This document shows, one piece after another, positions 24,929-33,774 of a stretch of 64,000 nt of DNA. Both the position numbers and the translations under genes were made by a program. Below the pieces are notes generated by a model. That model ran no database searches and was not told where the DNA came from. It worked only from the letters and a program-made list of their open reading frames with translations. The stretch comes from Thermofilales archaeon (lineage in GTDB: Archaea; Thermoproteota; Thermoprotei; Thermofilales; Thermofilaceae): assembly GCA_028275925.1 (NCBI GenBank), contig JAPWTS010000001.1, positions 37,473 to 101,472 on the forward strand. The letters run 5' to 3'. The number at the start of each line of letters is the position of its first letter. The first letter of the stretch is position 1.

Positions 24929-25165
24929 GTGCCGCGCAGAGAGCGCGGTAAGAGCGCACACAATGAGGGGCTGGGGCGGCCCTCGAGCTCGGTACTCGCT
25001 GGCGAGTTGGCGGGGAGACGCTCAGCGCGCCGCCCCGCTGCCCGTGCACCCCCGTGGGCCCGCCGGAGCAGTGATAGGCGGGCCAGAGGGGGCAGAAGAG
25101 CGCGGGCCTACCCGCGCGGGCGCGCGCACCGGGAGAGGCTTCCAGAACCTTGCTAAAAACCTTTT
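24929..25165 (+). ncRNA. candidate structured RNA of about 240 nt with own promoter and T-run end
   Basis: Non-coding region with many helices: CCGCGC/GCGCGG hairpin 24932-24948; GGGGCGGC 24973-24980 with GCCGCCCC 25029-25036 enclosing the hairpin ACTCG-CTGG-CGAGT (24994-25007); GGCCCGCC 25057-25064 with GGCGGGCC 25077-25084 around a 12-nt loop; GCGCGGG-CCTA-CCCGCGC 25100-25117. A TATA box sits 25-30 nt upstream and TTTT lies at 25162-25165. Together this looks like a stable RNA gene. I could not assign it: neither RNase P core motifs nor the SRP helix-8 motif are present in an obvious form. Confidence 0.55.
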
Positions 25166-25230
25166 GTAGCGGTGCGACTCGGGAACTGCTGCTACGGAAA
25201 GTTGCTGCGGCGTCCACTGGTGAGAGGTGG

Positions 25231-25734
25231 CTACTCGAACTTTATGCTTTCCAGCAGCTTGATTGCCTTTTCTAACTTTTCTGTCACCAGACTACCATCT
25301 AAAGCTTCAAGGTCCGTCCCGCAGTAGGGGCATCTGAACATGTTGTCGGCAACCTCGTCGAAGGAGAACCTCGTTCCGCAGGAGGGGCAGTAGAAGAAGC
25401 TGTTGCTTTTCTCGAACTCGAGCCTGCGTTTCAGCACCTCTACCGCTTTCCTCCTGCGCTCCTCGAGGACCCTGGTGGGGTATTCGTCGGTGAGCCTCCA
25501 GTAGTAGAGGTACCAGCCTTGCTCCTCGTCGCGCACGCGCCTGTACTTCACGAGCCTAGACTCGTAAAGCTCGTTGAGAACCCTCCTTATGGTGCCGATC
25601 TCGATCCCGAGGGCTTGGGAGAGTTGCTCGTCGGTGGCTTCGCCGACCTTGATTAACCTTTCGATTATCCTACCCGCTACTTCACCGTGAATTTTCCTGG
25701 CTAATATAGCCAGGACTTGGTCCTTTTCACTCAC
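25231..25734 (-). CDS. tfe: transcription factor E, alpha subunit
   Basis: Homologue of the TFIIE alpha N-terminus; it helps open the promoter and stabilises initiation complexes. The 167 residues begin with an extended winged helix ([40 protein letters not shown]), followed by a coiled linker ([20 protein letters not shown]) and a zinc ribbon [10 protein letters not shown]...CPYCGTDL. Its start overlaps the end of the Trm56 gene by 8 nt. The two are co-transcribed, a pairing seen in other archaea. Confidence 0.96.
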   Translation of the reverse strand: MSEKDQVLAILARKIHGEVAGRIIERLIKVGEATDEQLSQALGIEIGTIRRVLNELYESRLVKYRRVRDEEQGWYLYYWRLTDEYPTRVLEERRRKAVEVLKRRLEFEKSNSFFYCPSCGTRFSFDEVADNMFRCPYCGTDLEALDGSLVTEKLEKAIKLLESIKFE

Positions 25735-26266
25735 GCAACCTCACCACGCGCTTCCCTCTCGGGGAGGGTATCACCCTCAGCTTGGCTCCCTCAAATTCTT
25801 TCAGTAGCTCAGCCCCCTTAAATAGTCTATCCAGGAAGACGGCGAGCGCGGACACCTCGCTGTGCGGCTGGTTGCCTATCGCTACGTTGAAATCGGCCAT
25901 TTCGTACACGTCTCTCGGGACCTTTTCCGCCCCCACTACCACCAGGATGTCTTTCCCGCTGCTCCGTATGCGCTCGAGCACGTCGCTACCCTCGATGTTC
26001 TCCCCGTACATCGTCAGGTGCACCACCAGGCCGCCGTCCTCTTTCCACTTCCTTATCACCGCCCTGTACGAGGGGGCGGTTTCAACGGAGAAGGGGCCTC
26101 CCCACACGTCGACCACCTTCCTCAGGGTGTTCAGCACGCTCTCCTCCACCTCGCCCACGTATATTATCCCGCTCGCCCCGAAAGCCCTCGCGACAAGGCC
26201 CACGTGCGTTGATACCCTCTTATCCCTCCCCAGCCTGTGCCCGAGCCTCAGGACGACCACTCGCAT
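25727..26266 (-). CDS. trm56: tRNA ribose 2'-O-methyltransferase aTrm56
   Basis: SPOUT-class enzyme that methylates the ribose of C56 in archaeal tRNA. The 179 residues match the family: [28 protein letters not shown] at the N-terminus (quoted as its two halves [16 protein letters not shown] and [13 protein letters not shown]), [12 protein letters not shown] and the SPOUT knot segment [33 protein letters not shown] 26266 was chosen since the added upstream residues are not conserved in character; even so the gene overlaps the hflX 3' end by 47 nt. In Pyrobaculum-like archaea this enzyme is replaced by a C/D guide, so its presence here is informative. Confidence 0.93.
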   Translation of the reverse strand: MRVVVLRLGHRLGRDKRVSTHVGLVARAFGASGIIYVGEVEESVLNTLRKVVDVWGGPFSVETAPSYRAVIRKWKEDGGLVVHLTMYGENIEGSDVLERIRSSGKDILVVVGAEKVPRDVYEMADFNVAIGNQPHSEVSALAVFLDRLFKGAELLKEFEGAKLRVIPSPRGKRVVRLRE

Positions 26267-27446
26267 CGGGCTCGCCCTCACCGACCCCGTGAAGGTTTCG
26301 ACCCGCTCCCGCCGCGTCCCACCCGGCCGCGTAGCCTTCAACTGCGCTCGGCGCCGCCGCCCATTTCGGGGCGCTGGCTAGCAGCTTCTCGAGGATCCTC
26401 TTCTTTAGGTCGTCGAGCCCGAACCCCTTCAGCGCCGACACGGGGACGACGTCCAGACCCTTGCTTCTAGCGACCGCCAACCTCCTCTCCAGCTCATCTC
26501 CGCCTCCCACCGCGTCCACTTTGTTCGCAACCGCCAGAATCCTCGCTCGGCTGACCCCCAGCGATTGCAGCACCGAGAGGCTGGCCGCCAGCTTGCGCTC
26601 GACCTCGCCCAGCTCCTCGCTGGCATCGTAAACCAGCAGCACGAGGTCGGCGAGCACGACCTCCCCCAAGGTCGTGTAGAAGGCGTCGAGGAGCTGGGGC
26701 GGGAGGCAGTCGATGAACCCCACGGTGTCCGAGACCACAATGGGTCTCCCGTCCAGCTCGATCTTCCTCAGCTTCGTGGAGAGCGTCGCGAACGGCCTGC
26801 CGTCCACGTAACCGTTGTAGCCCGTTAAAGCGCGGAACAGCGTCGTTTTGCCAGCCCCGGTGTACCCGGTCAGCGCGACGTAGCAGAGCCCGCTCTCCAA
26901 GCTCCTGCGCTCCCACCTCGCCCCCTTGATCGCTCTCAGTTTCGCCAGCTCCTTTTCGATCTTGGCGATCCTCCTCCTCACGTGCTTGTAGTACACGTCG
27001 ATCGCGTACTCGCCGCCGCCCATGTACCCGTGGAGCTCGCCCAGCTTCGCTAGCCTCAGCCGCTCGCGGGCGAATGAAAGCTCCCTGCGGAGCTTCGCCA
27101 GCTCGATCTGCAGCTTGGCTTCTCGGCTGCCCGCCCTCTTCGCGAAAATCTCCAGGATGAGGTCGAACCTGTCAACGACCTCGACCTTCAGCTCCTTCGC
27201 CAGGTTGTAAGCCTGGTGGGGCTTCAGCTCGTTGAAGAAGATCACCTTGCGGGCTCCCGTCTCTTCGATCAGCCGCGCGAGCTCCTTCACCTTGCCCGAC
27301 CCTATGTTGTAGCGGGGGTCCTGCTCCCTCACTTGGGTTACGACGCCCACTACCTCGTAGCCCGCCGCTTCCGCCAGCAAGCGGAGCTCGCCCAGCAGGC
27401 TCCTCTCGCTCCTCTCCCTCCTCTCGACGAGTATTACCGGGATCAC
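26220..27446 (-). CDS. hflX: ribosome-associated GTPase HflX
   Basis: GTPase of the Obg-HflX class that binds the large ribosomal subunit. The 408 residues have the N-terminal HflX domain ([34 protein letters not shown]), a coiled linker ([19 protein letters not shown]) and the G domain with [35 protein letters not shown] and [12 protein letters not shown] 27446 is the start because it overlaps the MBF1 stop (GTGA), indicating translational coupling. The C-terminal 35 residues after [10 protein letters not shown] are low complexity and come from DNA shared with the trm56 start, so the true family domain ends near residue 370. Confidence 0.94.
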   Translation of the reverse strand: MIPVILVERRERSERSLLGELRLLAEAAGYEVVGVVTQVREQDPRYNIGSGKVKELARLIEETGARKVIFFNELKPHQAYNLAKELKVEVVDRFDLILEIFAKRAGSREAKLQIELAKLRRELSFARERLRLAKLGELHGYMGGGEYAIDVYYKHVRRRIAKIEKELAKLRAIKGARWERRSLESGLCYVALTGYTGAGKTTLFRALTGYNGYVDGRPFATLSTKLRKIELDGRPIVVSDTVGFIDCLPPQLLDAFYTTLGEVVLADLVLLVYDASEELGEVERKLAASLSVLQSLGVSRARILAVANKVDAVGGGDELERRLAVARSKGLDVVPVSALKGFGLDDLKKRILEKLLASAPKWAAAPSAVEGYAAGWDAAGAGRNLHGVGEGEPDASGRPEARAQAGEG

Positions 27447-27958
27447 TCCTTGAATACCGCCACGTCTCCTAATGTCTCCTCCCAAGCTTCCGCCTCACCC
27501 CTCCTCCCCAGCCGCTCGTCGATCACCTCTTCAACCAGCTTGACCTTCAAAACCCTTTCTATCTTCCGCGCTAGGTCGATGGGCGGCGTTAGGGCGCCCT
27601 CCTCAATCCTCCTGATCACGGACACCTTCACGCCCAGCATGGCCGCGAGCGCGTCGCGGGTTAGCCCAGCCCTTTCCCTAGCCTCCCTGATGACCCTCGC
27701 GTAATCCTCCACGACCTCCTCGCTAACCGCCTCCTCAAGCCGCCTAGGCGGGCGAGCCCGCTGCACCGGGCGGCGGGGGGTTGCAGCCTGCCCTAGGGGG
27801 CCGTAAACCCTGCTAGCTCTCTTTACGCACTTCTCGCACAAGATCATCTCCGCCCTGTCGACCACGCCGAGATAAGCGCGCCCCCGTATCTCCTCGCCGC
27901 AGAGCTCGCAACGCACGGAGTCGTGTGACGGCGGTGCCCTATAAACATTTATGCGCAT
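27443..27958 (-). CDS. MBF1-like multiprotein bridging factor
   Basis: Archaeal homologue of MBF1, linked to translation and the ribosome in archaea. The 171 residues begin with a zinc motif CELCGEEIRGRAYLG...LCEKCVKR, continue with a Pro/Arg-rich linker and end with a Cro/XRE helix-turn-helix (LTRDALAAMLGVKVSVIRRI as its HTH). The distinctive zinc ribbon plus HTH order supports aMBF1. It heads an operon with hflX, trm56 and tfe, all linked by overlaps. Confidence 0.93.
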   Translation of the reverse strand: MRINVYRAPPSHDSVRCELCGEEIRGRAYLGVVDRAEMILCEKCVKRASRVYGPLGQAATPRRPVQRARPPRRLEEAVSEEVVEDYARVIREARERAGLTRDALAAMLGVKVSVIRRIEEGALTPPIDLARKIERVLKVKLVEEVIDERLGRRGEAEAWEETLGDVAVFKE

Positions 27959-27973
27959 CCCCGCTGACCGCCC

Positions 27974-28471
27974 GTGAGTGAAGCTCCTGGAGCGGAGCCG
28001 GCGGAGCCCAGCGAGATGGAAGTTCGATCGCTAAAGGCTGTTCTCGAGTACCAGTTCGGCAGGGGGGCCGCCCGCCTGCTGGAGGGCGACGTGAGGGTGC
28101 GCCGCTCCCCTACCACCGGGAGGGCTCGCGAAGTGTACGTTGGAGGCGTGTTGGTCGGCACGGTGAGGGCTACCGACAACTTCTTCGTCCCCACCGTGGA
28201 GGGGGCTAGGAGGCTGCTGGAGCTGATACCCCACCCGAGACTCCGCGTAGTTGTCCCCGAGGGGGTGGCGGAGTACGTGGCGAGGGGGCGCACGGTTTTT
28301 TGCAAGCACGTGGTCGAGGCCGACGCAGAGATCAGGCCGGGCGAGGAAGTCTTCGTGGTCGACACGGCCGGCAAGCTCGTCGCGCTCGGGAAAGCCGTCG
28401 TGGGGGGTGCGGCGATGCTTTCCAAGAAAGCCGGTAAGGCAGTTAAGGTTAGAAAGGGGGTAGAAAAATAG
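27974..28471 (+). CDS. PUA-domain RNA-binding protein
   Basis: A 165-residue protein whose C-terminal 80 residues form a PUA domain (RVVVPEGVAEYVARGRTVFC, then IRPGEEVFVVDTAGKLVALGKA). The N-terminal half resembles the pre-PUA region found next to archaeal tRNA-guanine transglycosylase and pseudouridine synthase PUA modules (FGRGAARLLEGDVRVRRSPT). It probably binds tRNA or rRNA. Divergently transcribed from the MBF1 operon, 15 nt apart, with GTG start. Confidence 0.85.
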   Translation: MSEAPGAEPAEPSEMEVRSLKAVLEYQFGRGAARLLEGDVRVRRSPTTGRAREVYVGGVLVGTVRATDNFFVPTVEGARRLLELIPHPRLRVVVPEGVAEYVARGRTVFCKHVVEADAEIRPGEEVFVVDTAGKLVALGKAVVGGAAMLSKKAGKAVKVRKGVEK

Positions 28472-28485
28472 CTGTTTGCTCCAAC

Positions 28486-28791
28486 TTACTTGTAAAACAC
28501 GACGTACCTGAACTGCCTACGGTTCTCTATTCTAACATTAAAATTGTTTTTTAGCACGCGCTCCATCTCCCTGTAGAAGTACTGGTTGCAGAGCCTGGAG
28601 GGGGGTCTCACCCGCGGGACGAGGCCCCTAATGGAGCCCAAGTCCGTGGTCCTCTGCCTGTAAGCCACGTAAGCGTACCTCAGCAGGGTCCTCAGCTTTA
28701 TGGAGACAACGCGCGATTTCGTGTTCTTGAGGATTTCCCTGGAGATGAGGACGACGTGCTCGAGTAGGCCGTCCCTTTCAGAATCCGTCAT
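28486..28791 (-). CDS. hypothetical protein
   Basis: A basic 101-residue protein with no recognised family. The N-terminal half is helical (RDGLLEHVVLISREILKNTK; IKLRTLLRYAYVAYRQRTTD), the C-terminal half polar and basic, ending RQFRYVVFYK. It could be a small winged helix. It is convergent with the PUA gene and stands alone, upstream AT-rich DNA providing a possible promoter. Confidence 0.6.
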   Translation of the reverse strand: MTDSERDGLLEHVVLISREILKNTKSRVVSIKLRTLLRYAYVAYRQRTTDLGSIRGLVPRVRPPSRLCNQYFYREMERVLKNNFNVRIENRRQFRYVVFYK

Positions 28792-28881
28792 CCCCCTCCC
28801 GGCAAAAGGGAGAAGCCTCCTTTATAAATTTTATCTCAGGGCTTTAAAAAGCCTCGCCGGATGCAGCCCAGCGCCGCGGCG

Positions 28882-29337
28882 CTAAACGCTCTCCAATGCA
28901 CTGGGCGCGAGGCCCAACAGGTTGGAGACGGCTCTCGCCCTCTCCCTCCAGGGAGCCAGGTTGGTCACGATGTCTGCGTACACTTTCAGGAGCTTTCCCT
29001 CGGCCGGCTTGTAGGCAGCTAGCAGCTTGTAGCTTCTGCCGTTCACCGTCGCGTTGTAGACTTTAAGAAGGGCGCCTTCCACGTCGCACTCCGAAACCCT
29101 GCACTCGAAACTCCCGCCAGCCAACCCCCTGATCACGTCTGCCGACGTCAGCTGGAGCACGTCGCCGAACTCCGCGTCGAAGTCGAGAGCGTCTAGCTCG
29201 AACGAGAACCCTCTTCCCCGGCACTCCAAGCGCCGGAGCGCGCCCTCGCTCACGGCGTAAACCGCCGTTTCCACCGCCACTCGCCTTGGGTAGGGCTCGC
29301 TGAGCGAGGCTGAGAAGCTAAAGGCTTTCACGATCAT
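28882..29337 (-). CDS. hypothetical protein downstream of tes
   Basis: A 151-residue protein, rich in beta strand (IVKAFSFSASLSEPYPRRVA; FSFELDALDFDAEFGDVLQL; YKLLAAYKPAEGKLLKVYAD), with a helical end. No family recognised. It begins 9 nt after the stop of the Tes-like gene on the same strand, so the two are likely co-transcribed and it may be involved in lipid or membrane processes. That link is only by position. Confidence 0.65.
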   Translation of the reverse strand: MIVKAFSFSASLSEPYPRRVAVETAVYAVSEGALRRLECRGRGFSFELDALDFDAEFGDVLQLTSADVIRGLAGGSFECRVSECDVEGALLKVYNATVNGRSYKLLAAYKPAEGKLLKVYADIVTNLAPWRERARAVSNLLGLAPSALESV

Positions 29338-29346
29338 CCGCGCCCC

Positions 29347-31179
29347 CTACTCTACAACGGGGATGCCGAACTTCTTGGAGGCTAGCACGTGCTCCTCGTA
29401 GGGTATCGAGAAGACGTCCGCCACGCCCTCGTAGGCCTTCCTGTAGGGCTCGCCTTCCATCAGCTTCTTTACGTTCCTCACGTAGACCTCCTCCGCCAAC
29501 CTCTTTCCGGTCAGCTTCTCCCACTCCTCTATCTCGTAGGAGAAGAACTTCTGCGCGCGGTCCCTGTAAAGCTCGGGGAACACGTTGAACGTGCAGAACG
29601 GCACGATCCTGCCGTCCGGCATCACGTAGTGCACGTCGCAGCGCTGCACGCGGCTCACATCGTAGTTATAGGGGTCCTGGAAGTGCATCATCCCTAGGAA
29701 GAGCGTCTGGTAGTGGAACTCGCCGAGCGAGGAGTAGTCGTGCTTCACTAGGATGTTGAAGATGTAGCGGAGGAACCTCCTCTTGCTCCTGAACCTCTTC
29801 GGAGCCTTACTGGTGTCCACGTACCGCCCCAGCTTGGACAGCACGCCGAGCGTGACGATGTACTTGTTTCTCCCGCTCGCTATCTCCTCCGCCGCCTTGT
29901 CGAGGAGCTGCATGACACCGTCCACGTCGACGAAGCGCGTGATCGGTATCAGCTCGCCGTCGTCGTCCCAGAACAGGTAGGTGGCCGCTCCGCACGCGAA
30001 GTGCGTGGTGAGCTCGAACTGAGGTTTACCCCTCAACGCCTCAACGAAGCGGGATACGGGGACGACCGTGGGCACCGGATACCAATCCTCCCTCCTGATC
30101 TGCCCGTCCGTCTGCTTCTCGATCTCCAGCAGCACGTCGGGGATCGTCACCCTGAGCTTGTCGCGCTCCTTCTTGGGGACGCGGCCCACGATGGAGACAG
30201 GCTGCATGTTAACACCGCGCACGATGTCCGCGTGCTTGACGCCGAAGCGTATTATCGCGCCGACCTCGTGCAAGTTGTAGCCCTTTATCACCGTGGGAAC
30301 GAGGACGACGCCCAGCTTCGCCCTCCTCAGGTTGTCTAGAGCGTAGGGGACCTCCCAGTGGTTTTTAGGGTTCGTGTAAGGCGTGACGCCGTCGAAGCTC
30401 ATGTAGACCACGTTCGTGCCAGCCTCCCTCAGCTTGACGGCGATGTCGGGGTCGAAAGCGAGCCGTATGCCCTCCGTGTTCACCTGGATGTGGTGGTAGC
30501 CCTCCTCCCTCGCGATCCTCACGATGTCGACGATGTCGTCGCGGAGCAGCGGCTCGCCGCCGGTGATCTGCACGGCGATCGCTGGGTAAGGCAGCATTCT
30601 CCGCGCTTCGCGCAGCATGAAGCGTATGTGGTTGAGCGACGGCTCGTAGACGTAGCCGGCCTTAACGGCGTAGAAGAAGCAGTACCAGCACCGCAGCTCG
30701 CAGCGGTTCGTGACCGCGATGTTCAGGAGCGCGGTGTGCGACTTGTGCCTAGGGCACAACCCGCAGTTGTAGGGGCAGGGCGCGCTGAGCTGCACGTTGG
30801 GGGTCCAGACGCCTTTACCGTCCTTCTGGTACCTTCTGAACCGCTCGTAGGTGGCGTAGTCGCCGAAGTAGAGTTCTTCGAACTCGCCATGCTCGGGGCA
30901 GACTTTCCGCTCGTAAACCTTGCCCCCATTCTCGTAGAGCACGGCCGCGACAAGAGCGTAGCAGTGGGGGCACGTCGAGAGCGTGTACGCGACAAGCCGC
31001 TCACCCTCGCGGAGCTCCGGGGGCTTGCCGAGGTAGACCCTGTAGTCGACTCCCGCTTTCGGCATTAGATGGGGAACATGCTTTTTCACGATTCTCCCTA
31101 TCTCCTCGGGAGGAAGGTTTGCGATTTCCGAGTACTTGAAGGGGGCGCGCTCGAGAACCCCCGAGCTAACCTGTTCCAC
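29347..31179 (-). CDS. tes: radical SAM tetraether lipid synthase (Tes-like)
   Basis: A 610-residue radical SAM enzyme that closely fits the archaeal tetraether synthase family, which joins the ends of two archaeol chains to build the membrane-spanning GDGT lipids. Extra iron-sulfur ligands lie before the core (CPHC at 70-73, C94, then CPYNCGLC at 135-142). The radical SAM motif is CELRCWYC (C160, C164, C167), preceded by LNIAVTNR. ITGGEPLLRDD and MSFDGVTPYTNPKNHW follow as the SAM-binding and active-site parts, and a C-terminal Cys-containing domain has RVQRCDVHYVMPDGRIVPFC. Archaeal hyperthermophiles depend on such lipids. The gene has its own upstream gap and probably drives the small gene downstream. 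Confidence 0.9.
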   Translation of the reverse strand: MEQVSSGVLERAPFKYSEIANLPPEEIGRIVKKHVPHLMPKAGVDYRVYLGKPPELREGERLVAYTLSTCPHCYALVAAVLYENGGKVYERKVCPEHGEFEELYFGDYATYERFRRYQKDGKGVWTPNVQLSAPCPYNCGLCPRHKSHTALLNIAVTNRCELRCWYCFFYAVKAGYVYEPSLNHIRFMLREARRMLPYPAIAVQITGGEPLLRDDIVDIVRIAREEGYHHIQVNTEGIRLAFDPDIAVKLREAGTNVVYMSFDGVTPYTNPKNHWEVPYALDNLRRAKLGVVLVPTVIKGYNLHEVGAIIRFGVKHADIVRGVNMQPVSIVGRVPKKERDKLRVTIPDVLLEIEKQTDGQIRREDWYPVPTVVPVSRFVEALRGKPQFELTTHFACGAATYLFWDDDGELIPITRFVDVDGVMQLLDKAAEEIASGRNKYIVTLGVLSKLGRYVDTSKAPKRFRSKRRFLRYIFNILVKHDYSSLGEFHYQTLFLGMMHFQDPYNYDVSRVQRCDVHYVMPDGRIVPFCTFNVFPELYRDRAQKFFSYEIEEWEKLTGKRLAEEVYVRNVKKLMEGEPYRKAYEGVADVFSIPYEEHVLASKKFGIPVVE

Positions 31180-31395
31180 GCCCCCCTCTCTTACCGGGCG
31201 CGCTAAAAGCTTTTGCGGGGAAGCGCTCTAGCGAGGCGCGCGTGCGGCTCAGGGCCAGCCTCTCTTCACAGCGCGCGCTCAGAACCCGGATTTCCCTTCA
31301 TCGCCGCTTGCTTAAGAGCGCGCGCTCCTCTATAACGCTTGCGCTAGCGCGGCAGCTTTAAAAGCGCCTCAGCTTGAGCGTGCCCCGGAGCTTAC

Positions 31396-31713
31396 ATGCG
31401 CCACTCGAAGGGTTACCGGAACAGAGGCAGGAAGCTGCTCAGCAAGTCGCCGCGGGAAAGGGGTAGGCCCGGCTTGAGTAGGCTGATGTACGAGTACAAG
31501 GAGGGGGACCTCGTGGTCATTGACATATGCCCGAACTACATAAGCACCGCCCCGCACCGGAGGTATCAAGGTAAAGTGGGAGTCGTCGTGGGGAGGAGGG
31601 GGCGAGCCTACTTGGTAAAGATCAAAGTTGGAGGAAAGGAGAAACTGATAATTACAACCAAAGACCACATCAGACCTTTTGTAGCGCAGCCTCAGCAAAT
31701 TCAACCTCAATAA
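31396..31713 (+). CDS. rpl21e: 50S ribosomal protein L21e
   Basis: The 105-residue protein matches archaeal L21e: MRHSKGYRNRGRKLLSKSPR and PRERGRPGLSRLMYEYKEGD at the N-terminus, VVIDICPNYISTAPHRRYQG, and the KOW-like GKVGVVVGRRGRAYLVKIKV. TTTAAAAG lies about 35 nt before the ATG. In many archaea rpl21e is followed by rpoF; here it is alone and convergent with pus10. Confidence 0.97.
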   Translation: MRHSKGYRNRGRKLLSKSPRERGRPGLSRLMYEYKEGDLVVIDICPNYISTAPHRRYQGKVGVVVGRRGRAYLVKIKVGGKEKLIITTKDHIRPFVAQPQQIQPQ

Positions 31714-31788
31714 CATTCATAAAAATCACCGTGTCTAACTATAGTAATTGGGGTAAAGTGGGGGGTGAAGCGGGTGAGAGCACGCTGT

Positions 31789-33129
31789 TCAGCTGGCGTT
31801 CTCGCTTCTCCGTGCAAAGCTCGCGATCGCCGCGGGTTCTTCGATCCACACGATGTCTAGCTCCTTCACCTCGACGTCGACCCCCAGTATCTCCGCCACG
31901 CTAGGCTTTGTCCTTCCCCCATCGCCGTGAAGGAGCTCCTTAACGTACAGGCCTCCCTGGCAGGTGATCGTGAGCTCCAGCGTGTCGGGGCTCAGCAGCC
32001 TAGCTTTGACGCTGTAGACGACCTTCTTCCTCACCTTATCGGGCTTCCTTCCTAATATCCTCGAGGGGGTGCGTTGAGACACGACGGCTCCGCTCAGCGC
32101 TTTCTCCAGAGCTTCAACCTTGCTTGGGTCTACGCTCTGGCTCAGCTTCACCACGGCGACGTAAGTTTTCCTCGCGATCTCCGCGTAAGCCTTCAGCTTG
32201 GGCACGAGCTTCCCGCTGACCGGGTAGAGCAGCTCGACCTCCACGAGCCCTTGAGCTGCGCGATTCACAGCGTCCTGAGCGAGCTTTAGATCAACGTTCC
32301 TCACCTTGGGGTTGCGGATTTCGACGACGAAGGGCCTGCCGTTGCCCAGCGTCCTCACGTCCACATCCTCCCTGCCCGCCGCGTGGAGCTTGGCGCTTTC
32401 GGCTTTGTACAATCTGACGAGAGGCCCCGTAACCAGCTCCTCGATCGAGGACTGGTACGCTACGCGGGGGTCGGGTGGTCGCAACCAGGGGTTTTGAGGT
32501 AGCCCTCGAACCAGCTTACGGTATCGGCCGTAGATGTAGACAGGTCTCGAGATCACGGAAACAGACCAGGCGCCAACGTCGATCACGAAAACCACATCAG
32601 GGTCTTTGAGCGAGTAGCGCTTCCCAGTCGCCGACTGCACGAGTTTCCCAACCTCGCGCGTGATCTCGCTCTTTATGGATTCGGAAGCGCTGAGCTGGAA
32701 AGCGAGCCACAGCTTCTCCTCGCGCTCCGAAATGTCCTCCGGAACCCTGCAACCGACCTGGAAGGTCTCGTGCTCGTACTCCTTTCCGGCTTCAACGCAC
32801 ATGGCCGCTAGCTCGCTCACGCGTTCCATGAGCCCCCCGCAGATGTAGCAGGCTTGCCGCTCGGGTCTCTCAACGCCCAGCTTCTGCAGCAGGTCTTCAG
32901 CCGGCTTGAACCCCGTTCTAGCCAAGCTGATCGCTACTTCCCTGTCGACTAGGCCGCGAACCACATCGTAAGCTTTCATCAACAGCAGCGTTTTCAGAGC
33001 GCGCCCTCTTTCAGCGTTCGTGAACCCGTACCCCGCCAGCCCGAAGAGCCGGCCCAGGCACGAGTCGCAGAGGGGGTGCTCTGCCAGCACTTTCCTAGCC
33101 GCTTCCACCGGGTCCTCGAGACTCGCCAT
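31789..33129 (-). CDS. pus10: tRNA pseudouridine synthase Pus10
   Basis: Makes pseudouridine 54 and 55 in the T arm of archaeal tRNA. The 446 residues contain the N-terminal THUMP-containing accessory domain with zinc cysteines (CDSCLGRLF about residue 21, CYICGG about 93), then the catalytic domain with GREDVDVRTLGNGRPFVVEI, where the first Asp group is the catalytic region, and TCQGGLYVKELLHGDGGRT near the end. ATG 33129 was chosen over the one 6 codons upstream. It is the last gene of a srp54-trmY-pus10 group on the minus strand. TrmY methylates the pseudouridine that Pus10 makes, so the neighbourhood is functional. Confidence 0.94.
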   Translation of the reverse strand: MASLEDPVEAARKVLAEHPLCDSCLGRLFGLAGYGFTNAERGRALKTLLLMKAYDVVRGLVDREVAISLARTGFKPAEDLLQKLGVERPERQACYICGGLMERVSELAAMCVEAGKEYEHETFQVGCRVPEDISEREEKLWLAFQLSASESIKSEITREVGKLVQSATGKRYSLKDPDVVFVIDVGAWSVSVISRPVYIYGRYRKLVRGLPQNPWLRPPDPRVAYQSSIEELVTGPLVRLYKAESAKLHAAGREDVDVRTLGNGRPFVVEIRNPKVRNVDLKLAQDAVNRAAQGLVEVELLYPVSGKLVPKLKAYAEIARKTYVAVVKLSQSVDPSKVEALEKALSGAVVSQRTPSRILGRKPDKVRKKVVYSVKARLLSPDTLELTITCQGGLYVKELLHGDGGRTKPSVAEILGVDVEVKELDIVWIEEPAAIASFARRSENAS

Positions 33130-33231
33130 CGCCGCCGGCACCGTCAACGGTGCGTGCTCTCCGGAGTCGAGCGAGGCGCGCTTTTAAACGTTGGCGCGTG
33201 CGAAACTAGTCCTTTCAGGGAACCGTTCGGT

Positions 33232-33774
33232 TTACCTGGTTTGAGCGAGAAGGCGGTCGAGCGTTATGTTGATTAAGGCTATCGCTTGGTCGGGCCACAG
33301 CTTGTCGATGGGGAGCTTGAGCTCTACGGTACCCCATCCCTCGCCCTCCACTTCTCCGGAGAGAAGCACAATGAAGGCGGCCGAGCCGCTGACTCGCTGC
33401 AGCGCGCTTCGAGGATCCGCGCCGGAGGTCGAAAGGAGGAATTTGTGCTGGAAGCCGAGCACGTAGTGCTCAACCCCTTGCGGAGCGACGATAACCCCAT
33501 AGTGGGCGGTTTGGGGCAACCTACCCGGCTCGCGGCACAGGCGGAGGGCTTTCCCCAGCACGCCCAGGAGCGACCCCTCATCCGGTGACACGCTCCTCAG
33601 CTTCTGCGCGAGGAAGTGGATGGAGGGGCCGCCGGCAACCGCGAGCACGAGGTCAGAGTCCCTCCTCAGCCCGTGGGATACCATTAGGGCCGCTGACACG
33701 CAGCGGGCGAGGAGGGGGGTTTGCGACGCGAGCTCTTCGAGGCTGCTCGCGACGACGATGAATCTCCGCTTCAT
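33232..33774 (-). CDS. trmY: tRNA pseudouridine(54)-N1-methyltransferase TrmY
   Basis: SPOUT-class enzyme forming N1-methylpseudouridine at tRNA position 54. The 180 residues show family elements: RFIVVASSLEELASQTPLLA, ARCVSAALMVSHGLRRDSDL, LVLAVAGGPSIHFLAQKLRS, SPDEGSLLGVLGKAL, and HKFLLSTSGADPRSALQRV. Its start overlaps the srp54 stop by 4 nt (ATGA-type). pus10, which supplies its substrate nucleotide, lies 100 nt downstream on the same strand. Confidence 0.9.
   Translation of the reverse strand: MKRRFIVVASSLEELASQTPLLARCVSAALMVSHGLRRDSDLVLAVAGGPSIHFLAQKLRSVSPDEGSLLGVLGKALRLCREPGRLPQTAHYGVIVAPQGVEHYVLGFQHKFLLSTSGADPRSALQRVSGSAAFIVLLSGEVEGEGWGTVELKLPIDKLWPDQAIALINITLDRLLAQTR

Noticed and set aside
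24929..25165. Small proteins in the GC-rich region 24929-25217
   Set aside because: The open frames are rich in Arg, Ala, Gly and Pro, lack recognisable domains and follow the base composition; the region is better explained as structured RNA.
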